From positions 248,001-312,000 of the forward strand of contig NZ_FPAT01000005.1 in NCBI RefSeq assembly GCF_900116555.1: a stretch of 64,000 nucleotides of DNA. Reading direction: 5' to 3'. Shown piece after piece: positions 45,389 to 54,446 of this stretch; position 1 is the stretch's first letter; each line of letters opens with the position of its first letter. The translations under genes were made by a program, and so were the position numbers. The stretch comes from Actinopolyspora lacussalsi subsp. righensis. GTDB lineage: Bacteria; Actinomycetota; Actinomycetes; Mycobacteriales; Pseudonocardiaceae. Below the pieces are notes generated by a model, which was not told the origin of the DNA, made no database searches, and saw only the letters and a program-made list of their open reading frames with translations.

Positions 45389-47622
45389 ACCGGACCGAAA
45401 GCAGCCGTCGCTCCACCACCGGTGTACTCGCCCTGCTGGCCGTACTGCTGACCTCCACCTCCTTTTCGGTTGTGCTCGCCGACTGGAGGTGGTTCCCGCC
45501 CGCCGTGATGACGGCCACGGCCGTGGCCGGAACCGGAATCGCGCTCCGCATGAGGCGTGACTCGTGGTGGGGGCTGCCGGTGCAGTTCGCCACGCTGCTC
45601 GTGATGCTCACGGCGCTGTTCGGCGACCACGGTGTTCTCGGGCTGGTTCCCACTCCCACTACCTTCGGGGAGTTCTCGAACCTGCTCGGCGAAGCGGTCG
45701 AAGTGATCCGTACCGGGATACCGCCCGTCCCGGCGGAGACCGACATAGTGGCTCTGATCTGTTCGGGGATCGGAGCGGTCATGATCCTGGTTGATCGGAT
45801 CGCCGTCACCTGCCGCGCACCGGCCGTGGCCGGGCTGGTGCTGCTGTGCGTGTTCGCGATCCCCGCGTCACTGGCCGATCGGATGTTGCCGTGGTGGGTT
45901 TTCGTGGGCAGTGCTCTGGGGTTCGCCGCCCTGCTGCCGCTCGGAGTGGGAATCCCGCGATCGGGACGTGGAGATGGGGTTTCCGCTCGGCGGATCTCCG
46001 AGGCCGTCACCGTCACGGCCATGGCCTCCGTATTCGGTTTGCTGGCGGGCGCGGTCTTCACCGGGGTGGGGACGCAAGGCAGGATTCCGGGGGCCGACCG
46101 GAACCCGACAGCACCGGACACCGGCGAGATCGGACTGCGCCCGTTCACCTCGTTGCGTGGTCAACTGACACGCGACGAGGAAGTGGAGCTGTTCCGGGTG
46201 GAGGGATTGCCGAGGGAAACCTACCTGCGTGCGATGACGCTGAGTCGTTTCGAACCGGAGCAGGGCTGGCGACTCGGCAGGCTCTCCGAAGGCGTTCCCG
46301 TAGAGGGCCGTCTTCCCATGCCTCCCGGAACGGAGCGGTCGACGGCAGCCCCGAAACGGATCGAGATCGAGCCGGTGGGCTACCGCGATGCCTGGTTACC
46401 GGTGTTCGGGGTACCCAGCCAGGTTTCCGGTATAGGTGACGACTGGCGTTACGATCCCGATTCCGGAATGGTTTTCACTCGGGAGACCGACGACACCGAA
46501 AGCTACACCGAACTGGCCGTCCTCCCCGACCCGAGCAAGGCGGAGCTACGGACCTCCTCGGGGAACTCCTCGGTCGATCGGGCCTATCTCGCCACCAGCG
46601 GTGCCGGGAAACGAGTACGCGAGCTGGCGCGGCGCATAACGGCGAACGCCGACAACCGGTTCGACAAGGCCCTCGCGTTGAACAACCATTTCACCGATCC
46701 GGCGAACGGTTTCAGCTACGAACTGCGGACAGCGCCGGCTTCCTCGCACAGTGCGCTGGACGACTTCCTGTTCCGGGGCAAACGGGGTTATTGCGAGCAG
46801 TTCGCCTCCGCCATGGCGGTACTGCTGCGGGAGGTCGGCATTCCTTCCCGCGTCGCGGTCGGGTTCACCTCGGGACGGACCCGGGGCGACGAACGCGTGA
46901 TCACCACCGAGGACGCGCACGCATGGGTGGAAGCGCACTTTCCCGGCCACGGCTGGGTGACCTTCGATCCGACCCCGCTGGCGGACGGCCGCGGTTCCAC
47001 CCCTTCGTACCTCGATCCCACCGCGACCCAACAGGACGAGGAAGGGGAGACCACCGCCACGAGTGAGCGGACCACGAACCCCACCCGGCGGAACGACGGG
47101 ACACAGCACCAGGGGGATCCGCGAGCGGGTTCGGGGGATTCGGCAGAATCCGGCATACCGATCGGTATACTGCTGCTCGGCGGCACGACACTGGCGATAC
47201 TGGTGGCGGGTACCGGCACGCCCGCGGCGCTGCGGGCGCTGCGGAGCGGAAGAAGATCGAGTCTGATAGCCACGGGTGGCCTCGGAGCGGCCGAGAACGC
47301 GTGGCGGGAACTGCTCGACGAAGCCACGGACCGGGGCGAACTCACCCCACCGGGCGAAACTCCGCGTCGTACCGCCGACCGGATCAGCGGGAAGTACGAG
47401 ATGTCCGCCGAACAGCGGGGAGCCTGGCACGAACTGGCGAGCGCCGTGGAGCGGGAAAGGTACGGCCCGCCGGGGCGGCGTGAGACCGCGTCACCGCTCG
47501 AGATCCTGCACCGGGCCAGAGCGGGCCTGCGGGCGGCCAGACCCCTCGGGTTCCGGGAACGGCTGCTGCCGAAGTCGGTACTGCGGCTGCCCGCGCGTCG
47601 AAACTCCACCGCACGTCGCTGA
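45385..47622 (+). CDS. Transglutaminase-like membrane protein (TgpA/DUF3488 family)
   Basis: A 745-residue protein with about six N-terminal transmembrane helices (residues about 14-230), an extracytoplasmic transglutaminase-core domain, another transmembrane helix (about 592-612), and a cytoplasmic C-terminus of DUF4129 type (AENAWRELLDEATDRGELTPPGETPRRTADRI). The catalytic triad is visible: Cys in GKRGYCEQFASAMAVLLREVGIPSRVAVGF (about 470), His in TTEDAHAWVEAHF (about 512), Asp in WVTFDPTP (about 527). The substrate is unknown. ATG start overlaps the DUF58 stop by 4 bases. Confidence 0.92.
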   Translation: MNRTESSRRSTTGVLALLAVLLTSTSFSVVLADWRWFPPAVMTATAVAGTGIALRMRRDSWWGLPVQFATLLVMLTALFGDHGVLGLVPTPTTFGEFSNLLGEAVEVIRTGIPPVPAETDIVALICSGIGAVMILVDRIAVTCRAPAVAGLVLLCVFAIPASLADRMLPWWVFVGSALGFAALLPLGVGIPRSGRGDGVSARRISEAVTVTAMASVFGLLAGAVFTGVGTQGRIPGADRNPTAPDTGEIGLRPFTSLRGQLTRDEEVELFRVEGLPRETYLRAMTLSRFEPEQGWRLGRLSEGVPVEGRLPMPPGTERSTAAPKRIEIEPVGYRDAWLPVFGVPSQVSGIGDDWRYDPDSGMVFTRETDDTESYTELAVLPDPSKAELRTSSGNSSVDRAYLATSGAGKRVRELARRITANADNRFDKALALNNHFTDPANGFSYELRTAPASSHSALDDFLFRGKRGYCEQFASAMAVLLREVGIPSRVAVGFTSGRTRGDERVITTEDAHAWVEAHFPGHGWVTFDPTPLADGRGSTPSYLDPTATQQDEEGETTATSERTTNPTRRNDGTQHQGDPRAGSGDSAESGIPIGILLLGGTTLAILVAGTGTPAALRALRSGRRSSLIATGGLGAAENAWRELLDEATDRGELTPPGETPRRTADRISGKYEMSAEQRGAWHELASAVERERYGPPGRRETASPLEILHRARAGLRAARPLGFRERLLPKSVLRLPARRNSTARR

Positions 47623-47653
47623 GAGCCGCTCGAACGGCGGCCGAACACGGAAA

Positions 47654-47680
47654 CGCCCGGATCACATCGTGACCCGGGCG
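47654..47680. terminator. Terminator between the transglutaminase and DUF3040 genes
   Basis: CGCCCGG-A-TCAC / GTGA-C-CCGGGCG with an ATC loop and one A/C mismatch. It lies 32 bases after the transglutaminase stop, between convergent genes. Confidence 0.7.
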
Positions 47681-47733
47681 TACCCAGCTCCGCTCGGGTA
47701 CGGCGAGCGCCGTCCCCGAGTCTCACGTGAGCA

Positions 47734-48144
47734 CTACCTCTCGAAGCGCTTCCGGAAACGGTCCTCCATTCGCTGCGTCAGGGAGTTCCGCTCCCCCGCC
47801 CTGCGCTTCGCACCGGAAGAACCATCACCGCCGTCACCCGACTGCGACTCCGGGTCCTCCGCACTACCGCGCATGGCGAACAGAATGATCACTGCTCCGC
47901 CGAACATCACGAGGAAGCCGACCACGCTCACAATGGGTATCCCGGCTGCAGTGACCGGAATAACCACGCCGAGCACCAGTAGGATCAACCCCAGCACGAA
48001 CACGGCGGCGCCTTGCAGGCGACGCCGCCTGGAGGGTCGATGCAACCGCCCTCCACGCACGTTGGAGGCGAACTTGGGATCCTCGGCGTAGAGCGCGCGC
48101 TCGATCTGATCGAGCATTCGCTGCTCGTGCTCGGAGAGTGGCAT
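47734..48144 (-). CDS. DUF3040 membrane protein
   Basis: A 136-residue protein typical of DUF3040. It starts MPLSEHEQRMLDQIERALYAEDPKFASNVRGG (conserved N-terminus), has a basic patch RLHRPSRRRRLQ, two transmembrane helices (about 45-66 and 69-92), and a charged Ser/Glu/Arg-rich tail. The function is unknown; the family occurs widely in actinobacteria, often near dcw genes or dinP. ATG start at 48142-48144, with GGAGGAGG upstream. A nested hairpin lies in the leader. Confidence 0.88.
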   Translation of the reverse strand: MPLSEHEQRMLDQIERALYAEDPKFASNVRGGRLHRPSRRRRLQGAAVFVLGLILLVLGVVIPVTAAGIPIVSVVGFLVMFGGAVIILFAMRGSAEDPESQSGDGGDGSSGAKRRAGERNSLTQRMEDRFRKRFER

Positions 48145-48172
48145 GGCTCCTCCTCCGGCACACTAGTTCGTG

Positions 48173-48214
48173 TCACCGGAGCCCCACTCACTTCGTTTCA
48201 CGAAGCTCCGGTGA
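48173..48214. repeat. Nested hairpin with U-run between the methyltransferase and DUF3040
   Basis: Outer arms TCACCGGAGC / GCTCCGGTGA (10 bp, perfect). The loop holds CTTCGT-TTC-ACGAAG, which pairs over 6 bp and shares one base with the outer arm. On the plus strand a TTTTT run (48219-48223) follows. On the minus strand it lies in the DUF3040 leader. It may act as a terminator for upstream minus transcripts or as an antisense terminator. Confidence 0.55.
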
Positions 48215-48326
48215 ACGCTTTTTGGGGGCGTCACGTTCGAGGATACGGCCCCAGCGACGAGACGACTACCCGGTCCCGCCCCCGAGGCCATAATAATCAC
48301 CCAACATCATCCTGTAGGGGTATTCC

Positions 48327-49073
48327 TCACTGCGCCGCGTGACCGCCCGGGACGCGGGCCAAGGCGTGCAACCTGGTGGCTATGTCCCGCAACGGCGGTT
48401 GCGCCGCTGCTGCCATCTCCAGTTCTCGCAGCGCATCGCCGTTCGAATGGGATCCCTCCAGCAGTGAACCGGGGACGAGATCGGAAATCACGCTCTGCCC
48501 CTGCATCAGCTCGACCTCGAGACCGACGGAGACGAGCACGTCCCGTAGCGAATCGGTGTCGAAACGGCGCCGCACCGTCTCACTCACCGGATGGTCGAGA
48601 CGACCGTTCGGGTCGTTGAACAACCGCAGCGCCTCGGGAACCCGCCCGGTCAGGGCTCGCGCGAGCACGGCCGCGTACCTGTTGGCCGCCAACACGGAGA
48701 CGGCCGCACCGGGGGAAACGGCGGTGGCGAGCGCACGCAGCGACTCGCTGACGTCGTCCACGTACTCCAGCAGGCCGTGCCCCAGGACCAGATCGGCCCC
48801 TCCCTCGGGGACTGCTCCGCGCAGCGCATCGGTGTCCCCCTGGACCGCGGCCACACGCTCGCTCACACCCGCCTCGCCCGCCCTGCGGCGCAGCGTGGCG
48901 AGCGCGTCGGGGCTGGGGTCCACCACGGTGACCGAACATCCCGACACCGCCAGTGGCACCGCCCAGACACCGCTGCCGCCCCCGATATCCAGTACCTCGG
49001 GCACACCGCCACGACGGCGACGTGCGTCGATCAACTCGGTTTCCAGCACCCGGTACACGGCGTCGGACTTCAT
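48327..49073 (-). CDS. SAM-dependent methyltransferase (class I)
   Basis: A 248-residue cytosolic protein. Motif I is VPEVLDIGGGSGVWAVPLA (about 24-42), followed by VTVVDPSPDALATLRRRA (acidic ribose-binding Asp) and the motif GGADLVLGHGLLEYVDDVSESLRALATAVSPGAAVSVLAANRY. The C-terminal half (RLDHPVSETVRRRFDTDSLRDVLVSVGLEV) resembles the SmtA/CmoM-type methyltransferases. The substrate is unknown. ATG start at 49071-49073. Divergent from the parA-like gene with 98 bases between. Confidence 0.85.
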   Translation of the reverse strand: MKSDAVYRVLETELIDARRRRGGVPEVLDIGGGSGVWAVPLAVSGCSVTVVDPSPDALATLRRRAGEAGVSERVAAVQGDTDALRGAVPEGGADLVLGHGLLEYVDDVSESLRALATAVSPGAAVSVLAANRYAAVLARALTGRVPEALRLFNDPNGRLDHPVSETVRRRFDTDSLRDVLVSVGLEVELMQGQSVISDLVPGSLLEGSHSNGDALRELEMAAAAQPPLRDIATRLHALARVPGGHAAQ

Positions 49074-49159
49074 AGGGGAAGCGTAATCTCGCCGTTCGGC
49101 ACTACTGCACCGGACCGGTCCGCGACGGATCAGTTCACCCGGACGACTCGCGTGATACG

Positions 49160-49165
49160 TAGGCT
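49160..49165 (+). promoter_or_regulatory. -10 element TAGGCT, probable leaderless promoter
   Basis: TAGGCT lies 6 bases before the GTG at 49172. Confidence 0.45.
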
Positions 49166-49171
49166 ACGGGC

Positions 49172-50020
49172 GTGCACACGGTGGCGGTACTGAGCCTCAA
49201 AGGCGGCGTGGGTAAGACGACAGTGGTGCTGGGGCTGGCTTCGGCGGCCATGCGCAAGGGCGCGCGCACCCTCGTGGTGGACCTCGATCCACAGTGCAAC
49301 GCGACGGCTTCGCTGGAGCCGGGGCGGACCGAGCGCGGGTTGAGCGACGTGCTGGCCGACCCGAGCCCGGAGACGGTGGCTCGCGCGGTGGCACCGAGTG
49401 CTTGGGGCGAGGGGGTCGACGTACTCGTCGGTTCCGAGGATGCCGAGATCCACAACGGTTGGGACGGCAACGAACAACGCCTCACCAGGCTGACCGAAGC
49501 GCTCTCGGAGCTGACCAAAGCGGCCGCCGACGGGGAGCTGCCGTACCGACTGATCCTGTTGGACTGTCCACCCTCACTCGGACGGTTGACGCGCTCGGCG
49601 TTGATAGCCGCGGACCGGGCACTGCTGGTCACCGAACCGACCATATTCGCTGTTTCCGGCGTACAGCGGGCGTTCGAAGCGGTTCAGACGGAACGAACGG
49701 CCAACAATCCCGACCTGCAACCACTCGGGGTGGTGGTGAATCGGGTTCGTGCTCGCTCGCACGAGCACCAGTTCAGAATCGACGAGTTACGCGACATATT
49801 CGGCCCCCTGGTGATGCCGGTAGCCCTGCCGGACAGACTGGCGGTACAGCAGGCCCAGGGCGCCTGTGTGCCCGTGCACCAGTGGGGGACACCGGGCGCC
49901 AGGGAGGTGGCCCTGGCGTTCAACCTGCTGCTGGCGCGCACCCTGCGTGCGGGTAGACCGCAACGCGATCCGGAACCGGACGAGGGGGAGGAAGACGAGA
50001 TCGACGCGGCGGAGGACTGA
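49172..50020 (+). CDS. ParA/MinD-type P-loop ATPase, orphan
   Basis: A 282-residue ATPase with the deviant Walker A LKGGVGKTTVVLGLASAAM (about 9-27, with the signature Lys), VVDLDPQCNATASL, LILLDCPPSLGRLTRSALIAADRALLVTEPTIFAVSGVQRAFE, and VVVNRVRARSHEHQFRIDELRDIFG. The acidic tail DEGEEDEIDAAED is unusual. There is no parB or parS nearby, so chromosome partition is unlikely; cargo positioning or polar organisation is possible. GTG start at 49172 follows TAGGCT by 6 bases. Confidence 0.88.
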   Translation: MHTVAVLSLKGGVGKTTVVLGLASAAMRKGARTLVVDLDPQCNATASLEPGRTERGLSDVLADPSPETVARAVAPSAWGEGVDVLVGSEDAEIHNGWDGNEQRLTRLTEALSELTKAAADGELPYRLILLDCPPSLGRLTRSALIAADRALLVTEPTIFAVSGVQRAFEAVQTERTANNPDLQPLGVVVNRVRARSHEHQFRIDELRDIFGPLVMPVALPDRLAVQQAQGACVPVHQWGTPGAREVALAFNLLLARTLRAGRPQRDPEPDEGEEDEIDAAED

Positions 50021-50113
50021 AGGCACCTGTCCGCCGCTGCCGCGCCCCCGCGGGATCGGCAAGTTCCCGTCGACGGTCCCTTCCGGGAGCTCCTCCGAGC
50101 GGGGTGGGCAACC

Positions 50114-50128
50114 GTGCTCGCGGAGCAC
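50114..50128. terminator. Weak terminator between the parA-like gene and the permease
   Basis: Short hairpin GTGCTC-GCG-GAGCAC between the convergent genes. Confidence 0.35.
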
Positions 50129-50142
50129 CTCAAGCGGAGAGG

Positions 50143-51450
50143 TCAGTCGCGCGGACGGCCCCGTACCGCGTCGACCACGGTGCGCAGCACGGGGTAAACC
50201 AGCACGAGCAGGAATGAGCCCCAGACCACGCCACTCAACCGGAAGCCCCCGAGCGAGAGCGTGGGGTTGCTCGCGCCGATGAGCAGCGTGGCGACCACGA
50301 CCACCAGGTTGGCCGGATCGGTGAACCGGATGCGGGCACGCAGCCAGATCCGCCCACCTATCAGTGTGACCATCCCCAACAACACCATCGTCGCCGCGCC
50401 GACGACACCGATCGGAACAGTGTCCAGCAGCGCCACGAACTTCGGCGAAAAGGCCAGCGTCACGGCAGTCACAGCCGCGGCCACGCAGGCCGCCGTGGAA
50501 AACACCCTGCTGGCGACCATCACTCCGGTGTTCTCGGCGTAGCCGATCAGCCCGCTCCCTCCCACGGCCCCGGAAAGCGTCGTGGCCAGGCCGCCACCGA
50601 TCAGCGCGTCGCCCACGTTGCCGTCGAGATCGCGATCGGTCGAGGCCGCCACCGCCTTGACCACTCCCACCTGCTGCGCGGCCAGCACGACCACCAGGGG
50701 CAGCACGACCGGGATCACCGAGATGTGCAACCGCGGCGTGATCAGTTCGGGAAACCCGAACCACGGGGCACTGCGCAGCGACTCGAGCCGAGCCTGGTAT
50801 ACCCCTCCGGCGGCGAACGCGTAGAACCATCCGGTGGCGATCCCGAACAGCACACAGCCACGGTTCAGCAGTCCACGGCCGAAGACCGCCAACAGCACGA
50901 TGACCAACGCGGTCACCACGGCAGCCACCGGAACCGGTCGGAAGGACGGGACGCTTCGGGCGGCTTCCTGGAACAACGTGACCGAGTGGGTGGCCATGCC
51001 GAGTCCGACGAGCACGACGACTCCCCCGGTGACGACGGCGGGCATGACCGTCTCCAGCAGTCGTACCCCCAACGCTTTGACGGAGATTCCGACAGCGGTC
51101 ACCAGCAGCCCCACGACCAGAACGGCACCCACCAGGCCGCCCGGCCCCGCGCCGGAACGCTCGGCAGCCACCCCCAGCGGCACCACGAAGGTGGCCGAGG
51201 CCCCCAGGTAGGCGGGCACGCGGTTACGCGTCAGCAGCAGAAAAAGCAGGGTTCCCACCCCGGAGGCCAGTAACGTCGTCGCAACCGGAAGTCCGGTCAA
51301 CCGGGGCACCAGCACCGTCGCGCCGAACATGGCGAACAAGTGCTGCAGCCCGAGTCCCATCGTCAGCGGCCAGCTGAGCCGCTCCTCGGTTGCCACGTCC
51401 TCGCCGTCCGGCGGCTGTCGACCGTTGCCGTGCACGGCCCACAAAGCCAC
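50143..51450 (-). CDS. NCS2-family nucleobase permease (uracil/xanthine type)
   Basis: A 435-residue membrane protein with about 12-14 helices. It matches the uracil-xanthine permease family: SWPLTMGLGLQHLFAMFGATVLVPRLTG (N-terminal helix with QHLFAMFG), YLGASATFVVPLG, VVGLLVTAVGISVKALGVRLLETVMPAVVTGGVVVLVGLGM, and the substrate-site region NVGDALIGGGLATTLSGAVGGSGLIGYAENTGVMVASRV. The TLSGAVGGSG pattern (UraA-like GNGxxT region) is consistent with uracil or xanthine. GTG start at 51450. An AT-rich leader lies upstream. Confidence 0.9.
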   Translation of the reverse strand: MALWAVHGNGRQPPDGEDVATEERLSWPLTMGLGLQHLFAMFGATVLVPRLTGLPVATTLLASGVGTLLFLLLTRNRVPAYLGASATFVVPLGVAAERSGAGPGGLVGAVLVVGLLVTAVGISVKALGVRLLETVMPAVVTGGVVVLVGLGMATHSVTLFQEAARSVPSFRPVPVAAVVTALVIVLLAVFGRGLLNRGCVLFGIATGWFYAFAAGGVYQARLESLRSAPWFGFPELITPRLHISVIPVVLPLVVVLAAQQVGVVKAVAASTDRDLDGNVGDALIGGGLATTLSGAVGGSGLIGYAENTGVMVASRVFSTAACVAAAVTAVTLAFSPKFVALLDTVPIGVVGAATMVLLGMVTLIGGRIWLRARIRFTDPANLVVVVATLLIGASNPTLSLGGFRLSGVVWGSFLLVLVYPVLRTVVDAVRGRPRD

Positions 51451-51760
51451 ATCCTCCTCCTGTTCGGGAATCGTGGGAAACGTGTCCCGAGCCGTGTTGT
51501 CCCGACGCGGTGTTCTCCCGGCCGACGGACCCGTGGACGGATCACCGACAGCACGCCGCGGCGCACGAGATCACCTCAACCGACAACCGCGAAGATTACT
51601 ATTTCACAACAGTTGGGAAAACCAACTTGGGAAACTCAGATCCGGCCGGTTTCACGTGGGGTGCTCGCACAGCGTGCCCGCTTTCCGGAAGCCCGAGCGG
51701 GCGGCTGGGTTCGGCAACGGGATCGGGGCAGCCGTCACCCGCGTTCGGGCAGCTGGGATC
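51451..51760. other. Permease upstream region with dyad and promoter
   Basis: A 310-base gap before pspM. It contains an AT-rich stretch (about 51590-51640). On the minus strand a -35-like TTGGTT (51620-51625) and -10-like TAGTAA (51596-51601) are 18 bases apart. The perfect dyad AGTTGG-GAAAA-CCAACT (51611-51627) overlaps the -35. No gene is seen. Confidence 0.45.
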
Positions 51761-52645
51761 TCACTCCGAGGAGTCGTTCCGGGACCATCGGCCGGGAGGC
51801 TGCTCCGGCGGGCCGAGATCCTGGGTGTCCTGGGATTCGTGGCCGGAGAGTTCCCGCAGTGCCGAGGCCAGCCCCGCGAGTCTGTCCGTGGCGTCACGCA
51901 ACTGGTGCCCGTGCTGTTCACCCCCACTGGCGGCCACGGCGCGTCCAGCCGCGGCCACGAGGGCACCGTACCGTTCGACACCGTCGTCGAGTTCGGCGCG
52001 CATCCGACGAACGTCCGCGCGCAGCTGGGCGCGTTCCCCTTCCGGAGCGTGTTCGACCGTGGCTTCCACCGCCACGAGACGGTCGGCCACCGAACGCAAC
52101 GTCGTAGCCACCTCGGCGGCGGTACCACGAGCCTCGGCCACCGGTTCGTCGGACTGACCGACGTTCTCGGAGAGTCGACTCAACGAGATATACAGGCTCT
52201 GCTCCGCATCGCGTAGTCGCCGCATGGGCTCGTGAGCGGCGGATTCGCGCGTAGGCAGGCTGATCGGTTCCGGCGGCGGCTCCGGAAGCGGCGTCCGGTT
52301 GAGCCTGCGGTAGCGACGTATCGCCCCGACGGTGCCCACCCCCGCGGCCAACGCCATGCCACCGAGCCCGAGTGAAGCCAGGTCGAGCAGCACGTCCCCA
52401 GCGGAGTCGGCCGGAAGCCCGATGGTTTCCGGCGCGTAGGCCAGGTAGGCCCCGCCTCCGAAGACCCCGGTCGTCATTCCGCTGCCGACAGCGGTTCGTT
52501 TCGCCCTGTTCCGCCTCCGGATCAAACGGGCGCGCGGATCACGCCAAGCCGCGATCCTGCGGCGAACACCGGTGAGCACCGGTCCACGCAACTGTTGGAG
52601 CGCGTAGTCGCTCCACTCACCGAATCCGTCGCCCCTCCCGCGCAC
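51761..52645 (-). CDS. pspM: PspM-like membrane protein of the PspA operon
   Basis: A 294-residue protein. The N-terminus is basic and amphipathic (about 1-55: WSDYALQQLRGPVLTGVRRRIAAWRDPRARLIRRRNRAKR). Two transmembrane segments follow (about 55-72 and 90-107), then a long helical region with coiled-coil character (about 140-255: SLYISLSRLSENVGQ, ATTLRSVADRLVAVEATVEHAPE). Position directly after clgR-pspA matches Rv2743c (PspM) of M. tuberculosis, which anchors PspA to the membrane. The sequence family is diverged, so synteny is the main evidence. ATG/GTG start 52645, 6 bases after the pspA stop. Confidence 0.75.
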   Translation of the reverse strand: MRGRGDGFGEWSDYALQQLRGPVLTGVRRRIAAWRDPRARLIRRRNRAKRTAVGSGMTTGVFGGGAYLAYAPETIGLPADSAGDVLLDLASLGLGGMALAAGVGTVGAIRRYRRLNRTPLPEPPPEPISLPTRESAAHEPMRRLRDAEQSLYISLSRLSENVGQSDEPVAEARGTAAEVATTLRSVADRLVAVEATVEHAPEGERAQLRADVRRMRAELDDGVERYGALVAAAGRAVAASGGEQHGHQLRDATDRLAGLASALRELSGHESQDTQDLGPPEQPPGRWSRNDSSE

Positions 52646-52651
52646 GGTGGG

Positions 52652-53482
52652 TCACGCTTGGCCGGACTGCGGGTTCTGCTGCTGCGACTGCGGCTGCTGT
52701 TGCGGGGCGGGGGCCGACTCCTCGCTCCGAGTCGTCCCACCGGTGACCTGCTGCTGGTCGCCGGTCCCCATGGACGCCCTGATCTGGGCGAGTCGATTGA
52801 CACCCGCCGAGTCCGTGGCCGCCTGCTGGACCTCCATCATCCGCCCCTGCACACTGTTCTGCGCCAGGTCGGCCTCGCCGAGCGCGGTGGTGTAACGCTG
52901 CTCGATCTTGTCCCGCACTTCGTCGAGCGAGGGAGTGTTCCCGGGTGCGGCCATGTCGTTCATCTGCCGCAACGAGCCCGCCACCTGCTCCTGCATCTTG
53001 GCCTGTTCGAGCTGACTGAGCAGCTTGGTCCGCTCGGCTATCTTCTGCTGCAGTACCTGCGCGTTGCGCTCGACGGCCTGCTTGGCCTGGTCGGCGGCTT
53101 GCAGGGACTGATCGTGCAGGTTCTTCAGGTCCTCAACCCCTTGTTCGGCCGTGACGAGTTGGCCGGCCAGCTGCTGGGCGGTTTCCTCGTACTGCTGCGC
53201 CTTGGTCTCGTCACCCTCGGCGCGAGCCTGATCGGCCATGGTCACGGCCTGGCGCGCCGACCCCTGCAGCTTCTCGACCTCGTTCAGCTGCCGATTGAGC
53301 TTCATCTCCAGCTGCCGCTGGTTGCCGATGACCGAGGCGGCCTGCTGCGACAACGCCTGGTGCTGCCGCTGAGCTTCCTCGATGGCCTGCTGGATCTGCA
53401 CCTTGGGATCGGCGTGCTCGTCGACCTTGGACGAGAACGACGCCATGAGGTACTTCCAGAACTTCACGAAAGGGTTGGCCAT
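52652..53482 (-). CDS. pspA: Phage-shock protein A homologue
   Basis: PspA is an ESCRT-III-like membrane-repair protein that oligomerises on stressed membranes. The 276-residue protein has the N-terminal amphipathic helix [38 protein letters not shown] and a long coiled coil (about 30-235) with [18 protein letters not shown]. The C-terminus is Gln/Pro-rich ([12 protein letters not shown], about 255-276), an addition to the usual family length. ATG start at 53480-53482 after GGAGGAG. Middle gene of clgR-pspA-pspM. Confidence 0.95.
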   Translation of the reverse strand: MANPFVKFWKYLMASFSSKVDEHADPKVQIQQAIEEAQRQHQALSQQAASVIGNQRQLEMKLNRQLNEVEKLQGSARQAVTMADQARAEGDETKAQQYEETAQQLAGQLVTAEQGVEDLKNLHDQSLQAADQAKQAVERNAQVLQQKIAERTKLLSQLEQAKMQEQVAGSLRQMNDMAAPGNTPSLDEVRDKIEQRYTTALGEADLAQNSVQGRMMEVQQAATDSAGVNRLAQIRASMGTGDQQQVTGGTTRSEESAPAPQQQPQSQQQNPQSGQA

Positions 53483-53674
53483 CTCCTCCGCCTGCTTTCT
53501 GTCCTACCGGTTTCGCCCTGATCGGGCATTCACGCCGATGGGACGCCGCTGCCGGTTGCTCCGCGGAGCCGCTCCACCGAACCGTGGGACCCCGCGCACA
53601 ACAGACCGGAAACGCTTACCGACCTCAGCGTCTACCCCCATAGTGTCAGCTCGGTCGAACGGCTTCCACCAAGC

Positions 53675-53711
53675 CCCGTGGATCTCCGGCAAAAATTCGG
53701 AGATCCACGGG
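53675..53711. terminator. Strong hairpin between clgR and pspA
   Basis: 14-bp perfect arms CCCGTGGATCTCCG / CGGAGATCCACGGG around a 9-base AT-rich loop. It lies 23 bases after the clgR stop and inside the 251-base gap before pspA. No U-run follows on the minus strand, so partial termination or RNA processing is as likely as full termination. Confidence 0.65.
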
Positions 53712-53733
53712 CGTTTCGGTCGGTCACGGACTC

Positions 53734-54240
53734 TCAAGCGGCCACTACCACCCCGTTGGAAGTTCGTCCCGGCGGGCTGATGCGCTGGCTGAGCACCGGC
53801 TGCAGCCGCCAGTCCTGCGACTCGGGGTCCTCGTCCGCGTCGAACGAATCCGAAACACTTTCGGCGCCAGCCGGTACGGGCTCGGCTTCCCCGTCGGCCA
53901 TCTCCGCTTCGGCCAGTTCGGAGTCGATCAGGCTGGAGACCAACCGGTCCCCCTCGATCTCGGCAGGCGTGGCCTGCTCCACGACCGAAGGCGCGACCAC
54001 GGTCTCCGAGGAGTCCAAGTCGCCCGCCACGGTCACGAGCAACTCGGGCAATGGCAGATCGAGTGCGTCGCAGATAGAGCCGAGCAGCTCACTCGACGCT
54101 TCCTTGCGACCGCGTTCCACCTCGGACAAATAACCAAGACTCACCCGGGCTGCGCGCGAAACCTCCCGCAGGGTGCGGGACTGAGCAGCCCGCGCGCGGC
54201 GCAGTCGCTCTCCGACCGCCTCCCGCAACAACACGGTCAT
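53734..54240 (-). CDS. clgR: ClgR transcriptional activator of stress-response and protease genes
   Basis: A 168-residue XRE-type regulator. The helix-turn-helix is at about 8-65 ([60 protein letters not shown]), which is the ClgR signature. The acidic linker region is about 70-150. The C-terminus ends NGVVVAA, which resembles the -AA degron through which ClgR is degraded by ClpP in other actinobacteria. It should activate clp genes and the psp operon. A dyad at 54320-54334 may be its own operator. Confidence 0.9.
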   Translation of the reverse strand: MTVLLREAVGERLRRARAAQSRTLREVSRAARVSLGYLSEVERGRKEASSELLGSICDALDLPLPELLVTVAGDLDSSETVVAPSVVEQATPAEIEGDRLVSSLIDSELAEAEMADGEAEPVPAGAESVSDSFDADEDPESQDWRLQPVLSQRISPPGRTSNGVVVAA

Positions 54241-54319
54241 CGCGCGCCTCCATTCCGTCGCCTACATCCTGCGCGACGCGTCAACGCCCCACACTACTCA
54301 ACGCGACGCCAACGCACGG

Positions 54320-54334
54320 CTCGCTTACCGCGAG
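54320..54334. promoter_or_regulatory. Candidate ClgR operator
   Basis: Perfect inverted repeat CTCGC-TTACC-GCGAG, 80-95 bases upstream of clgR. It resembles the corynebacterial ClgR motif CGC-Y-N-A-N-R-GCG with one mismatch (C instead of R). Confidence 0.4.
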
Positions 54335-54446
54335 TCCGCCGAGGGCGAACGAGTCTCATCCACAAGACGGAGTCAACGACCCCAATGTCCCATGAAGCGA
54401 GACAACGCGCGTGACCGCCGGCGGTAACGTCGAGTTCTCTTCCGAT

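Noticed and set aside
49172-50020. The ParA-like ATPase as part of a plasmid-type partition system
   Set aside because: There is no parB gene or parS-like repeat cluster near it, and the neighbours are chromosomal.
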